From the NCBI GenBank assembly GCA_029891345.1, contig CM056993.1, positions 278,148,016 through 278,212,015 of the forward strand: a stretch of DNA of 64,000 nt, in the 5' to 3' direction. Shown in pieces: positions 1-11,650 of the stretch. Origin of the DNA: Dryococelus australis (lineage: Eukaryota > Arthropoda > Insecta > Phasmatodea > Phasmatidae). Each line of letters starts with the position of its first letter. Position 1 is the first letter of the stretch. The position numbers were made by a program, and so were the translations under genes. Below the pieces are notes generated by a model that made no database searches, had not been told where the DNA came from, and saw only the letters and a program-made list of their open reading frames with translations.

Positions 1-725
1 CAGAGGCTCGTCTTGGCAAACTCGCGGAGGAATAAAAATTAGTTAAAATTTGCAAAGAGCGTGCTGTAAAGAAACCACAAGGTAGCGAAAACTGTAAATC
101 ATTTTTGTTATTCTGAGTGGAAATATTGTTCATGTTGAAAATACTAGTATTATAAAGTTGTTTTATTAATAAGTGCTTCACACGGAGATGGAAAGTATGG
201 TTTACCTCAGGGTCATTATAAAGAATGATTATTATCAGGGTTTGACAGTCATACACCCCTCTCTCTGTGTGCCTTGATTGAGATAGGAGGATCGATCCGT
301 GCTAGGCTAGAAATTGTAATGTTTAATGTAGTGTTTTATGTTGTCAAATATGAAAATGTTAGATAGTACATGGAGTTGAGTCCTGTCATGTAAACTTCAT
401 CTTATAGTTTGCAACACTTAATAATATATAAGTTAAGGGTTGTAAATAACTTTGTATAAGGGATATATAAGTTAAAGGTTGTAAATAACTTTGTATAAGG
501 GTATTTGGTGTTAGGATTAAACAGCCTCTAGGGGTCAATAAGGTTGGAACTTGTGTATAATATGGTAAAATGTTAGCCATTGGATGTCTTTTATCACATT
601 GCATTGGATTCAAATGAGAGCTTTACTAGTGTGCAAAGATTATACAAAGATTAATGTTGAAACATTTGTTCATGTAGTGTTCATATCATGTGTAGTAGGT
701 AGGAAAAAAGGCACTAACTATATAT
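1..725 (+). repeat. Copy X1 of a diverged duplicated segment
   Basis: This stretch matches 8,819-9,470 in the same orientation, for example the shared blocks around 'cttgtcttggcaaact', 'ctcagggtcatt' and 'gctaggctagaaattgt'. The match is interrupted by small indels. It starts at the window edge, so its true left end is unknown. No gene is visible. Together with the downstream repeat Y it appears twice in the same order (see 8,819 and 10,480), so it may be part of a segmental duplication or of a large non-autonomous element. Confidence 0.6.
424..511 (+). repeat. Short tandem duplication, about 42-bp unit
   Basis: A unit containing 'atataagttaa.ggttgtaaataactttgtataaggg' occurs twice back to back with one or two differences. 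On the minus strand it gives a repeated peptide, but this is a repeat and not a gene. Confidence 0.75.
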
Positions 726-729
726 ATAT

Positions 730-750
730 ACACACACACACACAAAAAAA

Positions 751-821
<71 letters not shown>

Positions 822-1110
822 GAGAGAGAGAGAGAGAGAGAGGAGAGAGAGGGGGGTGAGGAGGTGGAGAGGGGGAGAGAGGGGGGGGGAGAGGGGGGAG
901 AGAGGGGGGATGAGAGGGGAGGGGAGAGGGGGGATGAGGGGGAGAGGGGAGATGAGGGGGGAGAGGGGGAGAGTAGGGATGAGAGGGGGAGAGGGGGAAG
1001 GGGGGGGGAGAGGGGGGAGAGAGTGGGGAGGGGGGGGGGGGGGGGAAAGGGGGGGAGAGAGAGAGGGAGAGAGAGAGAGAGCGTGTGTGTGTGTGTGTTT
1101 TTTTTTTTAC
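730..1110. repeat. GA/G-rich microsatellite tract
   Basis: A run of CA, then A, then a long (GA)n grading into G-rich GGGGA purine sequence, ending in (GT)n and T. All ORFs here are low-complexity translations (Arg/Glu/Gly) and are rejected as genes. Purine strand asymmetry is nearly complete for about 330 bp. Confidence 0.95.
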
Positions 1111-2485
1111 TGTTGCATCAAGTTATGAAAGTAATATGGTTGGACACATGGTAAAATAGGCATACAGCTTTTTCAATGTAGTTAGAAGATTGCAAATGCT
1201 CTCACATAGAAATGGTTGGCATACATAGGCTTTGATGATGTGTGAAAAATATGCCAGTGATCTATCTCAAACATGTAAATAACCAAACTGCTAAACAAAG
1301 CTGTGTCCATTAGAGTTTACTTGTGTTAAATACTAATTCAATAAGAATTACTAATAATAGTTATATTTCAAAATTACAAAATTTCATATCAGAATGAATG
1401 CTATGTCAATATTCATGCCACACAAATCAAAAAGGTAAACACTGAATATTTTGTTATATATATATATATATATTTTGTTATATAATAGCCTGTTTCCATA
1501 CCGAGCACTGTACACCAAGATGTGAATTAAAGACCAAACTTCAAGTATCATCATTACATCTGGGTTAGGTCAACTGCTTTGATCACAATAGAAATCAGAG
1601 CTATGTGGAAGTTTCTCTAATTCACTGAATCACTTTGGGTGTACTTTCACCGTTCCAAAGGTGAGCGCAACTCAGCATTGAAATCTGAAAATGTTTTGTA
1701 AGACTAAATGGAGCCAAGAACTGAACAATGTAAGCTGATTCCAGTTTACCTGCAAATGTGCTGTTTATCAAGGAAGTAGTCTTTGCTAGAGATGATATTC
1801 TTATGCCGGTCTAGTAATGCATCACAGCATGCAGGTTTGGGAATTGGGAATCGAGACAGGATAGATCTGTGGACATAAGGAGACATGCACTATTTATATA
1901 ACTTTAATTAGGGATAGCCCTGACTTTACAAAATGAGATACTCTGCCGAGAAGCAGAAGTATATATTACCACATAAATAGCCTTTTCACAAAGATTATAT
2001 ATCATTAAATGGTAGATACGTCAAAAGAAATATCATGATTCACTAGCTCTAGGAATATTATCTTTTGAGCTGTGTACTTACATCCATTTCTCCAAAAAAA
2101 AAAAAAAAAAAACAGTATCCCCTAACTATCTCTATCCATATACATTTTCTTCCCATCACTGAGAAGTTTGTAAATAAAATAACTGAAATGATGACAACGA
2201 CGATGACGTCTGAATGTACAGCAGTAGATTATTATGACCTAGGTCTGGCTATGAAGCAGTCAGGGGTACAAATTGCTCCTCCTGAGAGCTAACTATATAC
2301 AGAGATATGATGCTTAGGGATACTGAGATACTAGCTTTACTATTGAAAGTTATGCTGAATGGTTGGCTGTCAAGTGAGCAGATGCAGCATCTGAGCTCCC
2401 AATCCATTCTGCTGATTCAGTCATCTAAGTACCTATGTCATCAAGATGTGACAGGGTTGCCACCTTTTTTCAATTGGAAAATTCC
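1111..2485. other. AT-rich stretch without a recognisable gene
   Basis: I see no coding exon, RNA gene or clear transposon end here. It holds a short (TA)n run at about 1,457-1,472 and an A-run at about 2,094-2,112. Confidence 0.5.
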
Positions 2486-3590
2486 CTGACATTTCCCTGA
2501 CTTCGCCCCATCTTGAGCGGCAATCACAGATGGGCAAGTCACACCTAAATAAAAACAGTAATGGAGACAGGAAACGTGAATAAATCCAAAGTTGACAGAG
2601 ACTCAACGTAACCATTAACCACATGATCAATACTTTTACTGTTCTCCAAGATCCTCCAAGAAGACGTCACATCAACACCCCTCCTTGAAAGAGCGACCAT
2701 TACCACTCTGCTGCTCCCGCTAAGGAAGTTCGCTAGGTTTGAACTTCGCACCACTGAAGGGACGGGGCCTGTCCAGCAGAGAGTCACGACCTCCACGAGT
2801 GCATGAGGGCAAGAAGTATCATTGCCTAGCACTGAGCACTGCTCGAGATAAGAATTCAGCAACCCATGTGTGACTAAATAAGCTACACCTCCTAGAGGTA
2901 CCTTTCTAAGTGCCTATGAACTGGGGATAAAAGGGAACCAACAAGTAGGCTTCAGGAGTGACTTCTACTGCACCTTCTGGCTATGAAAGCAGTCTGTATT
3001 AACACAGAGCAGAGACCCCAACCCAAGCTGGTGACTGCAGCACTACCAGTGGCAAATGACGACGCCATCCAACTCCAGAGGAGACCACCACCTACCAGAA
3101 GGACCTCAACATTTTCAGCTGCCTCCAGCACCCTTGGAGGGTCACAGCCATCCAGAGGTCTTCCACCTCTTCGGCCTCCACCAGCAGCTACCAGCATCAT
3201 TAACGACTACCAGAGGACCTAGCAGATGTCGTCCCTACAAATTCCTCCACTTCTTCCTTCCTCACTACCACCCAGGTATTGAAGGTCACTGCTACAACGT
3301 CCCCTCTGGACGATCCTTAAGACCCTAGCCTAGCCATGTCTTCACCACTTGGGTGAAGGCCTCCCTGTTGCTAACTGCATCTTTAGGTCCCTTCTGGACA
3401 AACTCTTTAATTCAATTAGGTGAATTATTATTGGACTATTTTGATTACAGTTATTTTCTTACGTCAATCTGTTACACAAGTCACATAACTTTGTTATATC
3501 AGGTTGCATCCATCTGGCCTTAACATAATGGACTTCCACACTTTCAATATAAAATATTTACAATCTTCTATAGTAGTCAGAATAGCGTTC
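2485..3590 (+). repeat. Dispersed repeat Y, copy 1 (5'-truncated)
   Basis: It is about 1.1 kb and matches 10,480-11,650 in the same orientation and 32,290-33,340 inverted. Shared landmarks are 'cttcgccccatcttg', 'gacagagactcaacgta', 'ctcccgctaaggaag', 'cacttgggtgaagg' and 'ttccacactttcaatat'. Compared with the other two copies, this one lacks the first 70-80 bp. It may be a solo LTR or a non-autonomous element; neither terminal structure nor target duplication is clear. The small ORFs inside are not kept open between copies. Confidence 0.7.
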
Positions 3591-4700
3591 TGGAATATAT
3601 GGCCCATATTTTATGCTACATTTTTCTTTATATGGCCTGTACATTTGAGAAATTAATAGGCTCCCATGTAAGCGTGTCGATGAAGAAGCTGAAATATACA
3701 TTCGCAGAAAAGTGCAAATGTATAAACATACTTATCTAGCTGAGAGTTGCACAGCTTGTCTCTGCAAGGTGGCTAATTTTATAAAGGGTGCCTCTAAAAA
3801 TAATGTATGAACAGTGACTCTCCCGCCTTGAGTGCTTTGGTTACCCTTCCCCTTCTTTTTTCCTTTCATTCTCTATGTAATCCCCACCTTCCATGCATGT
3901 ACATGGTTGTGATACAATTCGGAGTGGACGACCTTTGCATCAGCGCTAGGCTCGCCCACTTCTACTCTGCTCTTCTGCTAGGAAACACCCTTCAGGTGTG
4001 GTGCTATTTGAGGTCCCCATGGGACTCTGTAGAGAAGTCAGCATGTTAGCTGACAGTGAAATTGTTCTTCACCGCTGTCTTAAGGTGGGTTGGCTTCTGC
4101 AAAACTATTGCACTTCGAAAGTTTTAAAGTCAGATTGTGTAGGCGCTTTAAGTAACATTCTAAATTCTTGCTTCGGTAGTGTTGATTTTTAAATTTAAAT
4201 TCAGTTTTGGCATAACTAGTTCACTGTGGAGCCCTATTACGTTTTGGGATTTTGCACTCTGATTGAACTCTTGTTACAGTGTTGTGAACACGGTAGCCTG
4301 AAAAGTTGATGGCTAGTTAAAAGGGGTGTTCATTTGTAGAGTTTTCTGCTTGTAACCCACCTTATATTCCGCCATTTAAGTTAATTGTATACTGGTGATA
4401 AATTTTAATTAATCAGTATTAACTCAGGTTTTGAGAACAGTTTTAGATGTTTGTGAAGTCGTAAATTTGGGGAGCTAGTGATTTTGGGGCAGCCCTGGTT
4501 GAGGAGGCAACATTGTATAGTAGACAGTGGGCAGCGTAAGATCTCCCTGTGGCAGGACTGGAGTCTGATGCTTTACTGGGAGTGTAACCCAGTTCTGGCT
4601 TCCCTCTTCCCTCGCCCCAATCAGCCTCCTCCAGCTCCGGGTGGAAACACCCTTTAGACCCCAAGGTCACCAGAGGAGAAACCACCAGCACTCCAAACCT
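3591..4700. other. No recognisable feature
   Basis: Mixed-composition non-coding DNA. The ORFs of 60-82 codons here show no recognisable domain and are probably chance. Confidence 0.45.
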
Positions 4701-4787
4701 CCACCTAAATCAACACCTGCCAACAATAACCGCAGTTAGGCCAGATAAACCTGACACCGTCGGGCCCTACTACAACAGCTAGACAGT

Positions 4788-5543
4788 TTGCCTTATACAC
4801 CCTCTGCCCCGGAATTTGAGCTTCCTAGGTATAGGGAGCCTGAACCTCCAATTGGCAGCATACAGGGGAATCCTTCCCCTGCTCTTGAGGAGGACAGCCC
4901 ACGACTGGCATGTCTGCCCTCGACACCTTGTCCCTTCCAGGTGGGATGCCTGATGCTCCCCGATTGTCACGCCAAAGCCCTCAGGACAGCCTGCAGAGGC
5001 TCCCATGGCAAAACCTACGGGCAACCGAATAAAGGCCGAAGGACCATACTGCCCCTGAGGCCGGTCCCGCTGCCACCGCCACCAGAGAGAGCAGAATCTC
5101 CAGAATGGTGGGAAGATGCCGCCGCCAATGTGTCGCCACCACCTTGTCTGACAGCAGGGGGCCCACCATCCAGACATGCCAGGGCTATTGCACCTCCAAG
5201 GCCCCTTTTTGCCACTGCAGTTCTAAGGCCGACCAACCTACAGCCTCCCCGACCACTGCTGACGGGGAGAGCTTTGATAGTCCACGGTGAGGTTTTCGCC
5301 AACACCTATCCCTTGATCACCACTGAGATTCGAGTCCGGGAGATAGGCGAGAGTGCCTGCAGAATGATCCCTCCCCCGGCTCAATACACCTTTGTACTCA
5401 CGAGTAATGGGAAAACCGCCAGGTCTCACCATTCTTCGAACATCGCCAGTCAGGTGGAGACCACCTCATCAAAACCAATAAAAGACGTTCAACCCAGACT
5501 GCCTCCCCCAGAGGAAGGCCCCGCCAACAGCACGCAGGCGTGA
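4788..5543 (+). CDS. Proline-rich 251-codon ORF, probably repeat-derived
   Basis: This is an uninterrupted ORF in a locally GC-rich block (about 4,540-5,760) within AT-rich surroundings. The translation is rich in Pro, Ser, Arg and Ala, with runs such as LPPPPERAESPEWWED, and no signal peptide, membrane segment or known domain. I do not recognise it. The block has the look of a retroelement gag-like or leader region, but no other element domain is nearby. A chance ORF is a real alternative, because GC-rich sequence has few stops and long ORFs also occur on the opposite strand. Confidence 0.25.
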   Translation: MPYTPSAPEFELPRYREPEPPIGSIQGNPSPALEEDSPRLACLPSTPCPFQVGCLMLPDCHAKALRTACRGSHGKTYGQPNKGRRTILPLRPVPLPPPPERAESPEWWEDAAANVSPPPCLTAGGPPSRHARAIAPPRPLFATAVLRPTNLQPPRPLLTGRALIVHGEVFANTYPLITTEIRVREIGESACRMIPPPAQYTFVLTSNGKTARSHHSSNIASQVETTSSKPIKDVQPRLPPPEEGPANSTQA

Positions 5544-8130
5544 AACTACCGTATCTCGGTGCACACAGAGTCTGCCATGATCAAACCCGGCACCTCGAGA
5601 AGAGAACTACCCTCAAGTGCCAGCCGAGTTCTCATGTTGCCGGACTTCTACCGGAAACCCCTGTGGAGGTCTACTCCTACCCACTGGTGGCCTACATTAC
5701 AAGAGCAGCCACCACACAAACGAGGCTGTCAGCTAAAATGGGGACACCATAAGACACTGCACCCGATAAAGACTATAGGGAGTGAACTTTACCATGAACT
5801 GTTCATTGCTTAAAATCACTCAGGTTGCGTAGTTGTCGCTATGCAGTAATACTAACGAACAAACTTTACCTGTTAAAACTACTAATCTCCACAGGTATAG
5901 CTGCATAATCCAAGGGGAAAAGACAGACCTTTAAAATAAGTGTACGGAAGAGAATTTTCCATGTGAGTGCGCACAAATAAACCTCCAGTGAAGAAAACAC
6001 TACTAGGCATTGTGAAAACTATGTAGTGTGAGACGTTTGCATCAACGATAGGATGTTGTACATGCTATGTCAAGGACAAGAACGTTGCAAGATAGTGAAA
6101 TTTAGGGCGTGGAAGATGTTTGCATCAGTGATAGGACACAGTACACGCTACGTCCAGAATATCACAGATGTCAATAGATCCGAGCCTAAAAACAGTTGAG
6201 TGACATTGACGCCGGCTAACAGCCAGCTGCGGAAAAGCCCATGACGGCGCTCACCAAGCACGTGACACGTGTACATGCATGCATGTGCACAAGGAGGCTC
6301 CAATTTGAACTTTCCTCTAACGGAATATTATTTGCAGTGTAAAATGTGTCTTCTTTATTTTTCAGGGTCTAAAATGTCTTAAAGTATTTTAAAATGTATG
6401 TTTGTCAATATTAGAAAATGTTTGGTTATAAATTCAAACCGTGTGCTGTGCGGAGGTTAAGAACAATTATACTCCGGCCAGAATGCAGTTGTAAAAGACA
6501 TTCAAAGAAGATGAGAAATTACAAATTAATATGTATAATGTAAATTCATATTTTAATTTCTAAAGTGCCTTTTATTTTTCAATAATAAAATATTTTACTC
6601 GGCGTGCATAGCACTTCTGCTTGTGTGAACCCCGTAGGCAGCCATGGTAGATCCGTGCAACGCTTGCCTCTGGGCAGTTTGTCTAGGAGAACTGGCGAGG
6701 TAAGACACTGTCACGTATGCACTACAACTTTTGAGCACTGATGTAGATTGCCATAGCACTTTTAGTATGCTGGTTAACCTTTGCTTTGTGTACGTTTTGC
6801 AAGACATTCTCCAACATTGTGCTTCCGCTTAAATAATAATTTGTGCCCTTGCGGCTTTTTCAAAACTTAATTGAGGAGGAGGAGAAAGATGTCAGAGAGG
6901 TCACGCGACCTGTGAAACTTGAATCAGGTGCAATCTGCTACTGCTGAAGGCATTCTATTGTAATTTCTGTTTTATTGCTGCATGCAATTTTAAGAGCTTT
7001 AATTTCATGTATGTATTTAAGGGTATTTTTCATGTTTGATCATTTTATGGCCACATTACACATGACCACGTGGTCAGATATCACCAAGCACGTATCTGCG
7101 CCATCAATGCGTTTTAAGGGCTTATTTTTGTAAAACCATGTGTGTCATAATTTTATTCAGGGTTCTATGTCAGTTTTATTCAGGGTTTCGTGTAATTTTC
7201 ACGTAAATTGATGCTTTTTGTGTATGACCATGCTGTCATGTTCATGTTTGGTTTTTCCGCCATAGGGCATGCTACAAGCCTGTAAATGCTTTAGTCGTAA
7301 AGGAAATAATTTTCCCAACAGAAATAACAATTTGTCTGAATTTAATTTGCAGTCTCTACGAAGAAATATTGCAATTTCACCTGGACTCTGTGGTCTGCTA
7401 CGAACTTTATCCAGTGGCTATTCATCTCGTGCCCCATAGTGTTCCATTGATATTTATGTAATTTTGTAATTTGTGTATGGTGATATTATTCCATCCTAGC
7501 CAGCTATGTGTATAGGCCGTCACCACACTAACCACGTGCTGGAGGGCGAGCCCGACAAGTCTGTGTTAGTGATGTCAAATAATCACACGTGTTTATGTAT
7601 CATCTGTTGATTCACCTTGTAATTCTCTGTGTCCTATCTTCAGGGAAAAATCGTCAGTCCACCCTAGCGGCTGTCGACTCCCTTCCCTTGTGAAGATTGT
7701 GTTTTCAAGCACCATGGTGAAGTCATTCATAGAAGCGTGCGCTAGAGTAACTGCGGGCTGGGGAGCACCCAAACGAGTTAGCTAGACACGACCGAGTTTC
7801 ATCATTAAATTGCTTGGCATGTTATTTGTAAAAACGGTATCAATAAAAGCAAGTATCACAGTGTTCCACTCTTTTATTCGTAATGACAGTGTTCTAGCAA
7901 CATGTGTTTTTTAAGTATTAAATGTTTAGTAAAAGTTTAGTATTGCAAAGTGTATTGTAAGTACGCTCGGGTGAGATGGACACGCAGAACCCACAGCATC
8001 CCTGAGAATCCTGAGTCTCAACAGTGCGGTGATTGGGATGCACCGCTGGAGCATCAGTAAGTAAATTGTGTCATCGTTTGTCTCGTGTCTCACCCGACAG
8101 CGTCAACGTATGTAATAAATGAGGTATAAA
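5544..8130. other. No recognisable gene; small repeats only
   Basis: Mostly AT-rich DNA. It contains an imperfect direct repeat (about 6,028 and 6,112, around 'gtttgcatca.cgataggay') and a near-perfect 22-bp palindrome at 6,269-6,290. I see no coding exon. Confidence 0.5.
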
Positions 8131-8134
8131 ATGG

Positions 8135-8540
8135 TATAGGCTGTTCACGATAAAGTGAGCACTTTTGAAATCAACCTTAGAAAAATGTCACTGCCCCTGC
8201 ATGCACATATTTTAACAGGTGCACTTAGTGACATGCGCCCAGTAAAGTTGGTAATGGCGGATGGAAAGTAGCTCCATATCTTAACGTTGAATAAAAAGTG
8301 CTAGGTAACCATTTGTGATAACTCAAATTATTTATTTCACTTTACGTTTTTTATTGTGAATCGAAGTGTAAAAAGGACCAGATTTGTAAAATATTCACTC
8401 TTCTATTAATTCTACAGTTTCACCTGACTAACGCAGGAATAAAGTGACCAGACCCATGGTAATGTTAATTTTACATAAGGCGGAAGAATATGGAATTTAG
8501 CAGAGCTTTTAAAAGTGCTCACTTTACCGTGAACAGTCTT
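8135..8540. mobile_element. MITE with 27-bp terminal inverted repeats, copy 1
   Basis: The left end reads ggctgttcacgataaagtga and the right end is its inverse (tcactttaccgtgaacagtc). The ends match another element at 22,354-22,595. No transposase ORF is present. The flanking TA/TATA suggests TA target duplication, as for Tc1/mariner-type elements; this is inferred. Confidence 0.75.
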
Positions 8541-8818
8541 TAATGTGCTATGTGTAAATTTGGGTTAATATTAGACGTAAGATATAAAAAAAGTAGACAT
8601 GTAGGTTGGGGAAATTATTATGATAATCAGAGAATGTTTTGTTGTCCATTATATATACAATTTGTTTTGACGGATAGCTATTAGTATACATAGTTAAGTT
8701 GACGAGTTAAGTAACTCAGTGTTAATTGTCATTAAGTGTATTTAATATAACGTAGATAAACTGTGTCAAATGATTCATGTGTAGTTTAAATTTAAGGCAC
8801 ATATAATTTCAATACTGG

Positions 8819-9470
8819 CTCTGCAAAGGCTTGTCTTGGCAAACTTGTAGAGGAATAAGAAACAAATTCAACTAGTGTGCTGTAAAGATGCTGTCCAGTA
8901 AAGTACATTGTAAATACTTGTTACGTCTGAGTGGAAAGGTTGTTCATGTTGTACCTTAACCTCAGGGTCATTTTAGAGAACGGTTATAAGCAAAGTTTGA
9001 AGGTCCTAAACCCCTCTCCCAGTGTGATTTAATTAGTATTTTGAGGATTGATCCATGCTAGGTTAGAAATTGTCAAAAATGTGTTTAGTTTAGAAGTAGG
9101 GTCCTTTAACTGTCACAAATATGAATAAATGCCAAAAGAAGCATGAAGTCGAGTCCTGCATTGTGAGCTTTATTTCCCTATTTAATTGTAAATCTGATCA
9201 GTATCAATAGAGTGTTGTAAATAATTTGTGTAAAATCAATCATGTGTATGGATTAAGATGCCATTAGGGTTCATTGAGACTTGAAACTTGTTTTCACTTG
9301 TGTGCAAAATGTTTGGCTTAAGAAGTTTTGAATGTATCACATTTTTTTTAAATTAGTCAGAACCATAGTGTGTAAAACAATTATGAAGTAATTTATCTTT
9401 TATCCTTTCATTAGTGTTTATAGCATGTAACTATCAAAGTAGAAAGGCACAAAATTCAATCCATTGATTT
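8819..9470 (+). repeat. Copy X2 of the diverged duplicated segment
   Basis: It matches 1-725 in the same orientation with many substitutions and indels. It precedes repeat Y copy 2 at 10,480, repeating the order seen at the left edge of the window. No gene is visible. Confidence 0.6.
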
Positions 9471-10479
9471 TGAGTAGATTTCCTAGTTACTTTATGTATG
9501 CAACTAATTGTTAAAAGAATCCAAGCGTACTTAACATTAAAATTACTCTGTACCAAGTTATTCATATATAAGTGTGTATTCATAATCAAAGAATGGATTG
9601 AATGAATTATGCAATTATTAGTCCATATATCAAGGATAAACTGAAATGTATCCATGTAGATGGAATGTAACTTGTTTATTTTTTTTGTAGACCATTACAC
9701 GCATATATTAGTCCATAAAGAATAGCAACATAAATTATTTATGTTCATACATTATTTTATCGGGAAGAATAGAGTAGGAATGCATTGCTGAAGGCCCCAC
9801 ACACACACACACACTATATATGTTTGCTGTGAACACACAGGCTCAAGAGTGCCCTTTAACTTCTCTTCTTTCTCACAGTAAATATTAGCTTTTGCTTTCC
9901 CGTCCTTTTCTACGAGACACCATAAATCCCTAGTGTTGAGTAGGGTCATTATGTTCAACTTCTTTTCCCCTTGTACAGGTTAATAATTAAATGACTGTAA
10001 AAATAAGGAATGCCTTTGCTGAGATTTTGTGAACTGGCTTGGCGAAACTAAAGGAAGGCACGCAATCCCTACCAGTTAGGAAAGTATAACCCCCACCAGA
10101 TAACAAGCTTCGCTTCATGTGCCACAACTTTGCCCTTCTTATTCTGTACACCTCACCCTGCCTGCCTCCCTACCACAAGAAAGAAAAGAGCCGAATCCAA
10201 CAGCTGACATTGAGACACCACCACTTCTACAGGTCGCTGACAACAGGGAAGCAAGGGGAAATCTAAAGAATCAACGGGCACAAAGAATGAGAAAGAGCAA
10301 CCTGACAGGTGACAGAGACATAAAACAGACTCCTCCTTCACGAGCGGAGGAAGGGGGAGTAATGGCATTCTCCACGTCATGCTCCCAACCTGCTCACGCA
10401 CTGTAGCACAGAGCAGCCACACAAGAGAAACAGCTTATACTCACATGGGTCTGGACCATTCCTACAAACCAAACATTTG
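9471..10479. other. No recognisable gene
   Basis: AT-rich DNA with a (CA)n run at about 9,797-9,815. The 95-codon and 89-codon ORFs at 10,119-10,422 overlap on opposite strands and show no domain. Confidence 0.45.
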
Positions 10480-11650
10480 ACTTTCTCCTTCCAAGATGGG
10501 TCTCTGTCAGAAGAGAAGGTGGGTAATTGACGCATGATGCAATTCGCAGCTTCTGAGAAGTGCTCTCTACATGACCGACTTCACCCTATCTTGAGCGTCA
10601 ATCACCAATGGGAGAGTCAAAACCAAATAAATCAGTTATTGAGGCGGGACACGTGAACCAATCCGAAGTTGACAGAGACTCAACGTACCCATTAACCACG
10701 TGATCCATGCTTTTACTGTTCTCCAAGATTATCTAAGAAGCAGTCACCTCCCTGAAGCAGTGGCCATTATCACTCTGCCGCTCCCGCTAAGGAAGCCCAA
10801 AAAGTTTGAACTTCGCGCCGCTGAAGGGTTGCAGCCCGTCCAGCAGTCACAGCCTCCACGAGTACATGAGGGAAGATGCGTCATTGCCTCACGCCGCTTG
10901 AGATAAGGATCCAGGAACCGATGTGTGATGAAATAAGCTCCACCCCTTGGAGGAAGGGTTAATTCCCCCGCACTCCTCTAAGTGCCAACAAACTGGAAAA
11001 TTCAATAGCAGGCCTCAAGAGTAACTTATACTGCATCTTCTGGTAGTGAAAGTCATCTGTGTTAGCATGGGGCAGTGTCCCTCACCCGCGCTGGTGACCA
11101 TGGCAGTACCAGTGGCAGACGATGACGCCAAACAGCTCCAGAGGAAACCACCACATACCAGAAGCCCCTCAACCTCTTCAGCCGCCTCTAGAACCCCTCA
11201 GAGGGTCGCAGCCATCCAGAGGGTTTCCCTCTCTTTGGACTCTGCCAGCAGCTACCAGCGTCGTCAATGGCTATCAGAGGACCCAGCAGATGTTGTCTCT
11301 ACCAATTCCTCTGCTTCTTCCTTCTTCACTAACACCCAGTTACTGAAGGTCACTGCAATTACATCCCCTCTGGACAACCCTTAAGGCCATAACCCGGCCA
11401 CGTATTCAACACTTGGGTGAAGGCGTCCGTATTCCTAACTGCATATTTAGGTCCCTTCTGGACATACTCCTTTAATTCAATAAGGTGAATTATTATTGGG
11501 CTATTTTGATGATAGTGATTTTCTTATGCCCACCTATTATACAAGTCACTCACTTTGTTATATCCAGGTTGCCTCCACCTGGCTTTAACATAATTGACTT
11601 CCACACTTTCAATATAGAATATTTACAGTATTTTATAATAGTCAGGAGAG
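10480..11650 (+). repeat. Dispersed repeat Y, copy 2 (most complete)
   Basis: It matches copy 1 (2,485-3,590) and the inverted copy 3 (32,290-33,340). It shares its first 70-80 bp only with copy 3 ('gcgcttctagaaag'-like block), so it is probably near full length. No conserved ORF supports a protein-coding role. Confidence 0.7.

Noticed and set aside
584..1154. ORFs of 90-96 codons in the GA-rich tract
   Set aside because: Translations of a microsatellite.
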